Shown one piece after another: positions 49,029 through 57,037 of a DNA stretch of 64,000 nucleotides. The notes under the pieces are model-generated. The model searched no databases. It saw only the letters and a list, made by a program, of their open reading frames with translations, and was not told the DNA's origin. The stretch covers positions 1 through 64,000 of the forward strand of contig WBZZ01000408.1 in the NCBI GenBank assembly GCA_019918135.1. Direction: 5' to 3'. Within the stretch, counting starts at the first letter, position 1, and the number at the start of each line of letters is the position of its first letter. The stretch comes from Paulinella micropora. Lineage: Eukaryota > Cercozoa > Imbricatea > Euglyphida > Paulinellidae. The position numbers and the translations under genes were made by a program.

Positions 49029-51254
49029 TCAACATAGGCGGGGGCCGGCGGTATTTATTTTGCGATAGCCCTGAACGGACCTCATTGGCAATTTTAGCCC
49101 CGCCCACCGCCCACCCCAAAAGAGGGTGGGGGGTGGCACCGCCCACCCTTTCCCCCCCCCCCCAAAACTCTCTCTCACACACACGTACCAACACCCACGC
49201 CGGGGGAGGGGGGAGATGACCTGTGCGGCTCTGCGCAAACGCCCCCGTGCGCCCTGACGATTTCCTGCATACACACAAATAGGAAACGTGTGCGCAGGGG
49301 AAAAGCGTGCCTTGGATTCTGTGGGAAATACTGGCCCTTGGATATAAACGAACAACACAAACAAAACAAATGAATCACAGCTGCACTGGGTGAGGAGGAA
49401 AGGGTATGTACCTGTAGCATCCTGCTTTCCCTCGGCTGTAGCAACTTCTTGTTCTTTTGTATCCAAGGGTATATCTTCTTCTTCTTGTTCTTCTCCCTCT
49501 TCTCGGTGCGGAGAGGCAGGATCTGAGTTGGTGGCTGCGGTTTCAATGAGAGGGGGTGGCGCGAGAATGACGGCGCAGGGCTGTGCGAGGCAGAGCTTGT
49601 AGCGCGTGGCTTGGGGCCGCAGGAAGCGAGCCCGGTGCACATTCCGCGCGCAATGCATACTGAGACAAGCAATAGTTAGTTCGGTCTGGCCCAAGGTCAT
49701 GAGCAAGCGATTGGAGTGGTGTGGGTTGGCACAGCCCGTTGCGGCGTGGCGGAAGGGGCAGATGGCTGTATTTTTGGTCGTGTACCCCAGGATGTAACCC
49801 GAGGCTTTCCAAACGACGTTTTCGAGCTGGACATGCTGCCCCAAGTAAGGTTCGATGTGCGCAAGCAGGAGCGCGCTCATCTGCCCCTGCGCGTAGCGGT
49901 GTGGCCCGCCGAGCGTGAGGGCGTAGCCCCCTCCAGCTGGCGCTGGCTCGCCCTCACGCGCTGCACGACAGACCTTGCCGGCGACTTGTGCCCCCCAAGG
50001 CAGAGGGCCCACCGAGCGGCGCGGCGCGCGGGTCGGTTCAGATTGAGGAGGCGGGGCGGGCGGGTCCTGGGCGCGCCCGCATGCCAGCCCGCCTGCGGCA
50101 GTATTAGCCTGGGCCGACTCTGGCAGGGGCTCCGAGAGGGTTCGAAAAGGTTGAAGCCCCCCATTCCCCTCTTGGGCACGCACGTGCTTCCCATGCCGGG
50201 AAGGCTTAGGAGGGTTGGGGCGAGCAGCAACCCCTTTCTTCCGGGGGCCGGCACCGCTGCTGCCCCCGAAGCGCGAGGGTGCGTCAGGGTCCTGCCACGC
50301 GGGCCCCCTCCGTGTGGCCTCAGTTTCGCCGACGCTGGCCTGAAGAACGAAGCTTTCCAATGCCTCGTCTGTCATGCCGTCGCAGGCAGACGAGGCAAGG
50401 CTGGCTGCAAGGAACTCGAGCGAAGGGTTGCAGAGCCAGGGGTCAGGCTGGCTAGAGCTAGAGCTGGAGCTGGGGCTGGAGCTGCCCAAACTGACGGATG
50501 GCGGGCGAAACTCGTAGCGAGGAAGGGGGAGCAAAGGTCGCTTTGCATAGACAGGCTTCCCGCAGAATTCGTTATAGGTGCAGTGCGACTGACTGCGCTC
50601 GGCATTGCGGGACTGGTTGCGCTCGGCGGTCTGGAAGCAGCCAGCGCAGCGCTTGCGCTCGGCCTTGTCGCAGAGCGGGTAGCGGCACATGCCACCTCCT
50701 TTCTTGTAGATGGAGAGGTCCACGACGGTGGATAGGTCGAGGTCCTGCGCGAAGGACGGATAGAGGCGCGCAAATTTATCGATGGCGTCACACATGAGCA
50801 TGCCTGCGTCTGCCCAGCCTAGGACTAGCTGGGGGAAAACGAGGTGGTATCTGTATGAGAGCTTTTCGTAAGTCCTCAGCTGGCGGCTTCGCTCCCCCTC
50901 GGCTGCGTGGGCCAGATTCTGCCACTTCTCGACAGGGCCGTGGCTCTGGAGCACGTGCACAGTACAGGCGGCCCAAGCCTCGGTGGGGGGCCAGCCTTGC
51001 GCGATCAGACGCACGACAATGAGGCGCGCTAGCACGACGTGGAAGCGCTGCATGAATTCCTCAAAGCGCTTGGGCGTGAGCTCCGGGGTTTGGCGTGCGT
51101 CTAGGTCGACAATGAGCGCAGAGGGATTCTGGATGACTTGCACCAAGGCAAATCGATTAAGCACCGTACCGTGGGGGTTGCGCGCCAGCCTGCACAACAG
51201 GCCTGTGATTGATTTCTGCTCGGCGAGCGTGAGGTGGAGTCGGCCACCTGTCAT
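49029..51254 (-). CDS. Primase-like protein with UL52-type zinc finger, intron-bearing
   Basis: 741 codons from the ATG at 51254, about 49 of them a probable intron. Similarity with the sister gene also extends some 45 codons upstream of this ATG, so the N-terminus may be shortened. Primase motifs: I, ALIVDLDARQ (Asp50, Asp52); II, KLSYRYHLVFP (His137); III, TVVDLSIY (Asp178); then the Cys cluster at 190-225. Residues about 497-533 form a finger of the herpes UL52 type: AICPFRHAATGCANPHHSNR, then CLSMHC. This finger is not in the sister gene. The region after the intron is short and Gly/Pro-rich. UL52-family primases make RNA primers at the replication fork; this function is inferred from motifs only. 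Confidence 0.7.
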   Translation of the reverse strand: MTGGRLHLTLAEQKSITGLLCRLARNPHGTVLNRFALVQVIQNPSALIVDLDARQTPELTPKRFEEFMQRFHVVLARLIVVRLIAQGWPPTEAWAACTVHVLQSHGPVEKWQNLAHAAEGERSRQLRTYEKLSYRYHLVFPQLVLGWADAGMLMCDAIDKFARLYPSFAQDLDLSTVVDLSIYKKGGGMCRYPLCDKAERKRCAGCFQTAERNQSRNAERSQSHCTYNEFCGKPVYAKRPLLPLPRYEFRPPSVSLGSSSPSSSSSSSQPDPWLCNPSLEFLAASLASSACDGMTDEALESFVLQASVGETEATRRGPAWQDPDAPSRFGGSSGAGPRKKGVAARPNPPKPSRHGKHVRAQEGNGGLQPFRTLSEPLPESAQANTAAGGLACGRAQDPPAPPPQSEPTRAPRRSVGPLPWGAQVAGKVCRAAREGEPAPAGGGYALTLGGPHRYAQGQMSALLLAHIEPYLGQHVQLENVVWKASGYILGYTTKNTAICPFRHAATGCANPHHSNRLLMTLGQTELTIACLSMHCARNVHRARFLRPQATRYKLCLAQPCAVILAPPPLIETAATNSDPASPHREEGEEQEEEDIPLDTKEQEVATAEGKQDATGTYPFLLTQCSCDSFVLFVLFVYIQGPVFPTESKARFSPAHTFPICVYAGNRQGARGRLRRAAQVISPLPRRGCWYVCVRESFGGGGKGWAVPPPTLFWGGRWAGLKLPMRSVQGYRKINTAGPRLC
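49265..49411 (-). other. Probable spliceosomal intron, 147 bp
   Basis: The donor ACAG/GTACAT is identical to that of the sister gene; a likely acceptor is TTTGTGTGTATGCAG/GAAATC. The length is again a multiple of three, with no stop in frame. The interior differs from the sister intron in length and most of its sequence beyond the first 30 bases. Confidence 0.55.
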
Positions 51255-51426
51255 GAGCGTAAAGTTGGGGGCAAATTTTTACTCCTTGACGCGACTCTTG
51301 CCGGTTTTTAACAAGTCATCGATTTCGAATGATATGCGACGGCCCGAGACCCACTGAGGGTCTGATCCCTCCCTGCGAGGCCGCGGGGGTCTGCATATGC
51401 TGTGCTAGCCTGAGTTTGGGATGTCT

Positions 51427-51427
<1 letters not shown>

Positions 51428-51461
<34 letters not shown>
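51428..51461. repeat. Run of 34 thymines
   Basis: A pure T run in the upstream region of the primase-like gene; the sister flank at 48652 has only a short T run at this place. It could be an A-tail of an old insertion on the minus strand or simple slippage. Confidence 0.9.
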
Positions 51462-51468
<7 letters not shown>

Positions 51469-52064
51469 TGCCAAGATGGTACTTTGCTCTGGAGAAAAGG
51501 GGGAGAGAGAGAGAGAGGGAAAGGGAGAGAGAGGGAGAGGGGGGGGGGGGCAAGAGGGAGAGAGAGAGAGGGGAGAGAGAGAAGGGGGGAGGGAGGGAGG
51601 AAACTGAATTTAAGGAGAGGCGTCGCTCCGGAGTTTCTGTAACCGAGGGGAGTCTCGGACACTGCCTTTTTGGGCCATATCGCGATGCAGGTAGACCTGC
51701 CCAAGCGGGGCTGGATTTACAACTAGAAGACTTTTTTTGTCAAGTTTTTAATTAAAAAAAGATTTTTAGTTTTATTTATTTATTTATTTTTCCTTTTTTT
51801 TGTTTGTGGAAATTTCTTGGCACACCATCCAGCCCGCGCAAGCGGGCTGTGGCAGGGCCGCACCTCGTCAGGTAGCCAAAGGAGTAGAAAAAGGGCCCCT
51901 TCTCTCCCTGGAGAATCAAGTCGGCTTCTAGACGTGCGCTCCAAATCCTGACGGGGGGGGGGGGGGAGAAGGGAAGGGCGCAGTAGCTGCAAAAGAAATA
52001 AATACATGCAACGCATCCACAAACCCACCCCGCCCCTCCCGCTTCCTCTTCCTCTCTCAGTTTT

Positions 52065-52135
52065 CAGTGGCAAGTGTACGACTTTGTCGAGTTTTAATTC
52101 AGCGCATTCTTTTTCGCACTCTCTTGGCGCCCCTA
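52065..52135 (+). terminator. 3'-end cassette
   Basis: The plus strand reads CAGTGGCAAGTGTACGACTT, TGTCGAGTTTTAATTCAGCG and ends at GCACTCTCTTGGCGCCCC, the same order as the copies on the other strand. Confidence 0.55.
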
Positions 52136-52156
52136 CCCTCTCCCTTCCCCTGCTCC

Positions 52157-52284
52157 TTGAGCCCCCCGGGCTCAGGGGGCTCAGAGGGAAGGAAGAAAGA
52201 AAGGGGTAGGGGGGGGGGGGCGCCCCCCCCCTTTGTATCCAGAGATCCTTTCTGTCCACCCTCCCCTGAGCCCAGGGGGCCCAA
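52157..52284. repeat. Composite of two facing TTGAGCCCCCCGGGCTC hairpins
   Basis: The left unit is intact and the right one more degenerate (CCTGAGCCCAGGGGGCCC). The G/C core and flanking CTGCTCCTTGAG and AAGGAGCAGG are complementary. Confidence 0.65.
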
Positions 52285-52559
52285 GGAGCAGGGCAGGGGA
52301 AAGGGGGCGCAGAAGCTACAAACAAAATAAATACATGCAACGCCTCCACTAATCCCCCCCCCCCCCCGGCCCCTTCCTCTCTCAGTTTTCGGTGCCAAGA
52401 TTACAACTTTGTCCTGGATTTTTTTAATTTTTTCTGTACACCGGCAAAGCGCGCCCCTGCCCTCCCTCCCCCTTTCTTCCTCCCCCCCGTCTGTTCCCTT
52501 TGTTGTCGGGCCAAATTCTTTTTCCTTTTTTTCATATTTTTCTGACCCTGCGCACGATG

Positions 52560-52690
52560 GCCGAGCTATGGCACGGACAGGAAGCCGTCGGGGCCGGCCG
52601 GGGCTCTTGTCCTCCTGGCACATTGACCACCGCCCATCCATTCGCCGCAGGGCCGTGCTGGAGCACGGTGCTCTGCTTCTAGTTTTCAGT
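52560..52690 (+). pseudogene. Dispersed gene-end fragment
   Basis: Same fragment as 42175 (GACCACCGCCCATCCATTCG, GGGCCGTGCTGGAGCACGGT). It ends at CTAGTTTTCAGTGTCAAGTG, the beginning of the 3' cassette. Confidence 0.55.
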
Positions 52691-52943
52691 GTCAAGTGTG
52701 AGACCTTGTCGGAAGGGGAAGGGGGGGAGGAGAGGGGGGAGGAGGAGGGAGGGCGCGGCAGAATAAGCCTCAATGGAGAGTCCGTCTGGGCTTGCCTTTC
52801 TTTACCTTCTTTTTTCCACACTTGCTACACGTAGTCGGGAACAATAAACACTGCAGCTTCGACAGCAGACCTGCCTTCTGCCTGCAAAGCACCGCACCCT
52901 GACGGTGAAGTGCGACTTCACTAAGCAATGCAACCTTCCGGCC

Positions 52944-53261
52944 TTAATAGTCTCGGAATCTTTTCCATCGGTCTGACCTCTCGTCATAGAACCGAAAGCG
53001 TTCGATGGCCGTCTTCTTCGCTATGTCGTCCATCCATTTTTTTGAATTTTCTTTGCAGGCGTCTAATTTTTCTAATTCATCCTGCATCTCCTCCCTAAAT
53101 TTTTGAATTTCCAGACTAAGCATGTCCTTAAGTCGACCCTTGTCAAAGTCAGGGTTCGTCTGTTTGTAGTTCTCAAACCAATCTCGAAGAAATTGCTTTT
53201 CATCTTCTTTTGTTTGTTCTACGATGAACCCTTTGATGGCTGCACTTAAATTACCCACCAT
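52944..53261 (-). CDS. Small charged helical protein
   Basis: 105 residues, ATG at 53261, AT-rich compared with its surroundings. It is almost entirely helical and charged (FIVEQTKEDEKQFLRDWFEN, FREEMQDELEKLDACKENS, ERFRFYDERSDRWKRFRDY), with coiled-coil character. No family is recognised. The leader TTCTTTAAAGAAAAAAGACA contains a small palindrome. Codon use with many A/T-ending codons differs from its neighbours and may mean recent acquisition. Confidence 0.6.
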   Translation of the reverse strand: MVGNLSAAIKGFIVEQTKEDEKQFLRDWFENYKQTNPDFDKGRLKDMLSLEIQKFREEMQDELEKLDACKENSKKWMDDIAKKTAIERFRFYDERSDRWKRFRDY

Positions 53262-53285
53262 TTGTCTTTTTTCTTTAAAGAAGAA

Positions 53286-53982
53286 TTAAACGCCAGTAGA
53301 TTCAAGACATTCTGAATTTAATAAAAAAAAAGGCACGCGCGGCACACGTGCTTGGATGTACCTCCATGCCTGATTTTTGTCCCCCCATTCTTTTGTCTGT
53401 GCACGCTCGTCTCTGGCCCTATGGTAGGCCTGCCCGAGCCCGGCCCCGGTCACGTGTTCAGCGCCAGAGAGTTGTAGCTGTGTCAATTGTCGCAGCGCTG
53501 CCAGACGTCCAAGCCCCGCGTCGGTGACTGGGTGACAATGACTGAGGTCCGTCCAGACGCAAGCGTTGAATCGTGGGTAACATGAGGACCAGCTCTCGTA
53601 TGTGTGTGTCGGTGATTGCATTCAAGGTGCAGTTCAAACGTTCGCGCGCGCTCTTGTCCGGGGGCTTGTGTGTGTATTGCCGGACCTCGAGTTCTGTCAC
53701 TCGTAGCTTGGGTAGGGGCTTGTAGTCGATGCGCATCGAGAGCGGTCCTAGCATGGCAATCTTGCCACAATGAACCCCTGCGTTATTTCAGGCCTCGCGG
53801 AAGAGGCAGAATATCCGCTGCTGCTTGCGCACGAACAGACGAACCTCGGGGCACGAGAAGCCCGCCCAGAAGCCAGGGTTGCGGACAAGGTAGAACATTT
53901 CTGAGCAACTGTAGATTAGGCTGCCCAGTTCGCTCCAACCGGCCCCTTGAAGTAAGTGACCTTCTCCGCGCAGCAGCAGCAT
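53286..53982 (-). pseudogene. F-box/LRR gene, broken
   Basis: In order on the minus strand: an F-box-like piece (YSCSEMFYLVRNPGFWAGF), then leucine-rich repeats (LRVTELEVRQYTHKP, IRELVLMLPTIQRLRL, WTDLSHCHPVTDAGLGRLAA, LRQLTQLQLSGAEHVTGAGL). The repeats are FBXL-like. The parts lie in more than one frame (about two breaks). A further member of the F-box/LRR family. Confidence 0.55.
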
Positions 53983-54780
53983 GTTTTGTTTGTATATTTA
54001 GGCTTACTGATTTTTTTGGTTGTCACTGCGAGCCGGAGGTATTGTCTTGGGGAGGGGGAGGGTACTCCTCCCACCTTTTCTTTTCTTCCAACTCGCGTAA
54101 GCGGGCTGGGTCATTGTGGAACAAAGTGGACATTTGCCCCAGTGCGAGAAGCAGGCCCAGTTTGGCGCAGCCTTGGCCCTAGTCAGCAGCCGAGAAAGTG
54201 CAGAAAAAAGTTCTTTTAATTAAAACTCGACAATGCCTTTCATTTGACACCGAGAACTAGGAGAAGGAGAGGGAAGAGGCAGGGGTGCCGGCAGATTTTC
54301 CAGGGAAACATACACATAGATCATTTGGCGACAAATTTCATTCGAGAAAGGGAAAAGAAAAAAAGTTCAGTTCGCAAAGGAATGGTGGGGGGGAAAGAGA
54401 GAGGGGGGAAGGGAAGGGACGGGGGGAGAGAAAGGGACGAAGGTAGAGGAAGGGAAGGGGAAGGGGGGAAGAGGCACCCCTCTCCTCCCCCCCTTCGTTT
54501 GTTTAAAGGAGGGGAAAGAGAACGGGGGGAGGGAGGAGAACGGGAAGGGGAGGGGGGGCACGCCCACTTTCTCTTCCCCCTCCCCCTTCTCTTCCCCTTC
54601 CCCCTTTCTCTCTCCGTCCCCCAAGAAGGGAGGTATGAAAAACTTTTTTTTGCGCAACCAACAATTTTTGGCGCGCGGTTTTTTCCGCAGGAAAACATGT
54701 CATTTCCCGCGAGCCCCGCGGAAAGAGGCCGGAGCGGCCCGTTCATTTGGCGCAAAATCTTACTGTTTTGCATGGGGCGC

Positions 54781-54849
54781 GTGATAAGGTCAAAAAAGGC
54801 ACTGCTTCCGAGTTGTCCCGGCAGAACCGCCTTTTTCTAGCGACATCAC
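54781..54849. repeat. GATATGGCCGAAAAAGGCAG palindrome, copy
   Basis: Arms GTGATAAGGTCAAAAAAGGC and CCGCCTTTTTCTAGCGACAT; more degenerate than the copies near 9000. Confidence 0.65.
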
Positions 54850-55233
54850 TTCCAAAATTTCGACCCCAGCTAGCCCCGTGAGCGTGCCCAACGCGCACTC
54901 AACTAAGAAGTTACATTATGCGGCGTGGCACTGGGAGACTCCAAGGAAGGTGCACGTCACACGGAAGGGGGACCGGTAGTTTTTTTCGGGGAAACACACA
55001 CCCAACAATTTAGCGACAAATTTCATTCGAGAAACGAGAAAGAGAAAAATTCAGTTCGCAAAGGCGCCGCCTTCCCTGTTCTTTGAGCCCCCCGGGCTCA
55101 GGGGGGGGGCAAAGTAGAGGGAAGGGGAGGCACGAGACAAATTTAAATGAGAGGGGGGGGGCGCTAAAGAAAAGGGGGCGCCCCCCCCCCCCTCAGTCTA
55201 AGGATAGGGAGCGGGAGAGGAAAGGGGAGGGGA

Positions 55234-55310
55234 GGGCGCGCCAAGAAAGTGCGAAAAAAGATTTTTTTTATTAGAAGCTCGACAAAGTATTACACTTGGC
55301 ACTGAGTACT
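55234..55310 (-). terminator. 3'-end cassette
   Basis: Minus-strand sense AGTGCCAAGTGTAATACTTT, then GTCGAGCTTCTAATAAAAAA and CGCACTTTCTTGGCGCGCC. The nearest to the version that ends the gene at 34987. Confidence 0.6.
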
Positions 55311-55484
55311 CAAAGAGGAGAACGGGGGGAGCGCTCCCTTTCCTCTTTTAAATGCAAAGAATTAAGCAAGTAAGTTTTTTGGCTTTTTTCTTACCCTTAC
55401 CCTCTTTCCCGAGAGCTCGGAAAAGTTAATTAAGAAAAATTTGCAACTAATTATAAGGAACCAACAATTCAAGCCAGAGCAGAA

Positions 55485-55907
55485 CTAGGCGTACAGATAT
55501 TCGCAAGGCAAACCACGCTCTTCCCAGAATGCGCGCGTCTCCGCGCAGTCCCCCAGCCGCGCACAGCGCTGTCGCGCCTCAATTTCGCCAGGGCTTTTTA
55601 CAACGCCATCCGGCTCGTCCAGCGTATACAAAAAGAGCTGCTCTCCATCGACAATTTCCGAAAACAACATGCGTGTTGTCTCTTGGTAGTGTTTGATTTG
55701 TTCAAAATGATAAACTTCACGAGACGCCTGGGCGTACTCCACGAACGCGTACAGGTAGATGCACAAGTGTGCCAGACAAATCTCTGTTGAAGCTTTAACT
55801 TTGCGTGGTAAGCGCGAACAAATCACGCCCGTAACACCCGCCAGGATACGGGGCCAATTGCGAGTGGAAAAATACCTCTGTACCTGCTTGTCGGTGAGCT
55901 TGAGCAT
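55485..55907 (-). CDS. Hypothetical protein
   Basis: 140 residues from the ATG at 55907; the frame is open farther upstream and overlaps the end of the next gene. Helical front (LKLTDKQVQRYFSTRNW), a hydrophobic middle (CLAHLCIYLYAFVEYAQ) and a Cys-containing end. No domain recognised. Its position directly behind the gene at 55934 suggests joint expression or a former single gene. Confidence 0.5.
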   Translation of the reverse strand: MLKLTDKQVQRYFSTRNWPRILAGVTGVICSRLPRKVKASTEICLAHLCIYLYAFVEYAQASREVYHFEQIKHYQETTRMLFSEIVDGEQLFLYTLDEPDGVVKSPGEIEARQRCARLGDCAETRAFWEERGLPCEYLYA

Positions 55908-55933
55908 GGCACGGGCTGCGCGCTGTAGTTCTG

Positions 55934-57037
55934 TCAGAGCCGCGCGGCCCGCAACCTCGTTTGCCTCGGCTCGGCCCACCGCGGTAAGGCGCAGGTTGTC
56001 AGTTTGTCATCGCCGCCGAGCATTTTACGCACGTGCTTTTCATAAGCGTTCTTAAATGTAGCAGTAGAAAAAGCTGAGAGAAACCTCGCCATGTCCTCCG
56101 GGAATGCACGCCCCAGGGTCCGCATGAGTGTGATTTTATTCTTAACCGTGGCACTTGCCGGAACAACCTCCTTGGCTTCAAGTCCAAGAAAGGCTCGCCG
56201 TTTTTGCAACGCCGCGTCCTCTGCCAATCGCACAGCAATGATCTGGTCTCTCTTGGCAATTTCCAAATCCTTTGCTTGCTCCTTCCTGGCAATTTCCAAT
56301 TCCTTTTTCTGCAGTTCCACTAGTTGTTCCTTTATGATTAGTTGTTTCTCGTGCTCTGCCTCTTTCAAAGCAAGTTGGTGTTGAAGCTCCTTGTAGTTGA
56401 GTTGTAATTGCATGAATTCATTGTGTCGCAAGGCTATATCGAGCTTTGACACCTCGACGACCGGCGCGTTTCCCCCCTCCTCATCGTCGCTGTCCGCGTG
56501 CTTGGAGCGTTTGAATAAACTCAGTGCGGCCTTTCGCGTGGCCGAAGAAACTTGCTTGCGCTTGACCGCGAAGATTGCTTCACAATCTCTGTCTCCATTG
56601 AGTGTTCTTGAATAAACCTGCGCCATCTCTTCTCGTAAAGCTTTGCCCTTGCGCAGTTGCGACAAAATCTTCAAGATATCAGGGTGGGTGGCCACCGGGA
56701 CCGGCCGGCCCGTACCGCCACCTGACACCGGAAAAATAGCCTCCCGGTGGACAAGGAATTTTTCCCCGGGGCCTGCATTTTCGTTCTTTTTGCGTATGTA
56801 CTTCCATGCATCGCGTGCCTTTCCCTCGTCGCAATTTAGAAACGCTTGGATAGCTCTTCGGATCCAGAAAAATCCTTCCGCCGTCCTTAGAACACCTTTT
56901 GCAACCAGTTTTTCCTCTGTGTAAGATGCAAGGATCGGCAAGTTTTGTAGTGCCACCTGGGCGTCGCCTGTTTTGTGGGTCATTGGTGCCACCACTGGTG
57001 GCAGCCCGACGGCGGGGGAAATGGCCTGGCTGGACAT
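55934..57037 (-). CDS. Coiled-coil protein with helical N-terminal domain
   Basis: 367 residues from the ATG at 57037. Residues about 35-100 (KGVLRTAEGFFWIRRAIQAF, ARDAWKYIRKK) form a compact domain that reminds one of Bro-N or KilA-N type modules of large DNA viruses, but the match is weak. Residues about 195-280 are a coiled coil rich in Glu, Lys and Gln (KEQLVELQKKELEIARKEQA). A C-terminal helical part (FLSAFSTATFKNAYEKHVRK) follows. NLS-like KRSKHADSDDEEGG lies near residue 175. Function unknown; DNA binding is possible. Confidence 0.6.
   Translation of the reverse strand: MSSQAISPAVGLPPVVAPMTHKTGDAQVALQNLPILASYTEEKLVAKGVLRTAEGFFWIRRAIQAFLNCDEGKARDAWKYIRKKNENAGPGEKFLVHREAIFPVSGGGTGRPVPVATHPDILKILSQLRKGKALREEMAQVYSRTLNGDRDCEAIFAVKRKQVSSATRKAALSLFKRSKHADSDDEEGGNAPVVEVSKLDIALRHNEFMQLQLNYKELQHQLALKEAEHEKQLIIKEQLVELQKKELEIARKEQAKDLEIAKRDQIIAVRLAEDAALQKRRAFLGLEAKEVVPASATVKNKITLMRTLGRAFPEDMARFLSAFSTATFKNAYEKHVRKMLGGDDKLTTCALPRWAEPRQTRLRAARL

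Larger units (their letters stand above)
51760..52943. repeat. Repeat-filled spacer
   Basis: No gene. It contains 3' cassettes at about 52065-52115 (plus) and 52390-52440 (plus, variant), the hairpin composite at 52157-52284, the gene-end fragment at 52560-52690, and a GA tract. CGCAGAAGCTACAAA beside the composite is the same flank as at 41885. Confidence 0.6.
54050..55480. repeat. Repeat-filled spacer
   Basis: Contains a 3' cassette near 54190-54260, AAATTTGGCGACAAATTT-type sites at 54318 and 55007 each followed by CATTCGAGAAA, a GA/CT low-complexity tract, a palindrome copy at 54781-54849, one TTGAGCCCCCCGGGCTC hairpin at 55083 and another cassette at 55234-55310. The segment 54955-55080 is nearly identical to 41580-41715. 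Confidence 0.65.

Noticed and set aside
49716-50735. A 339-codon plus-strand ORF
   Set aside because: It is antisense to the conserved primase coding region, and the same antisense ORF appears in the sister gene only because the sequence is duplicated; composition is Arg/Ala/Gly-rich.
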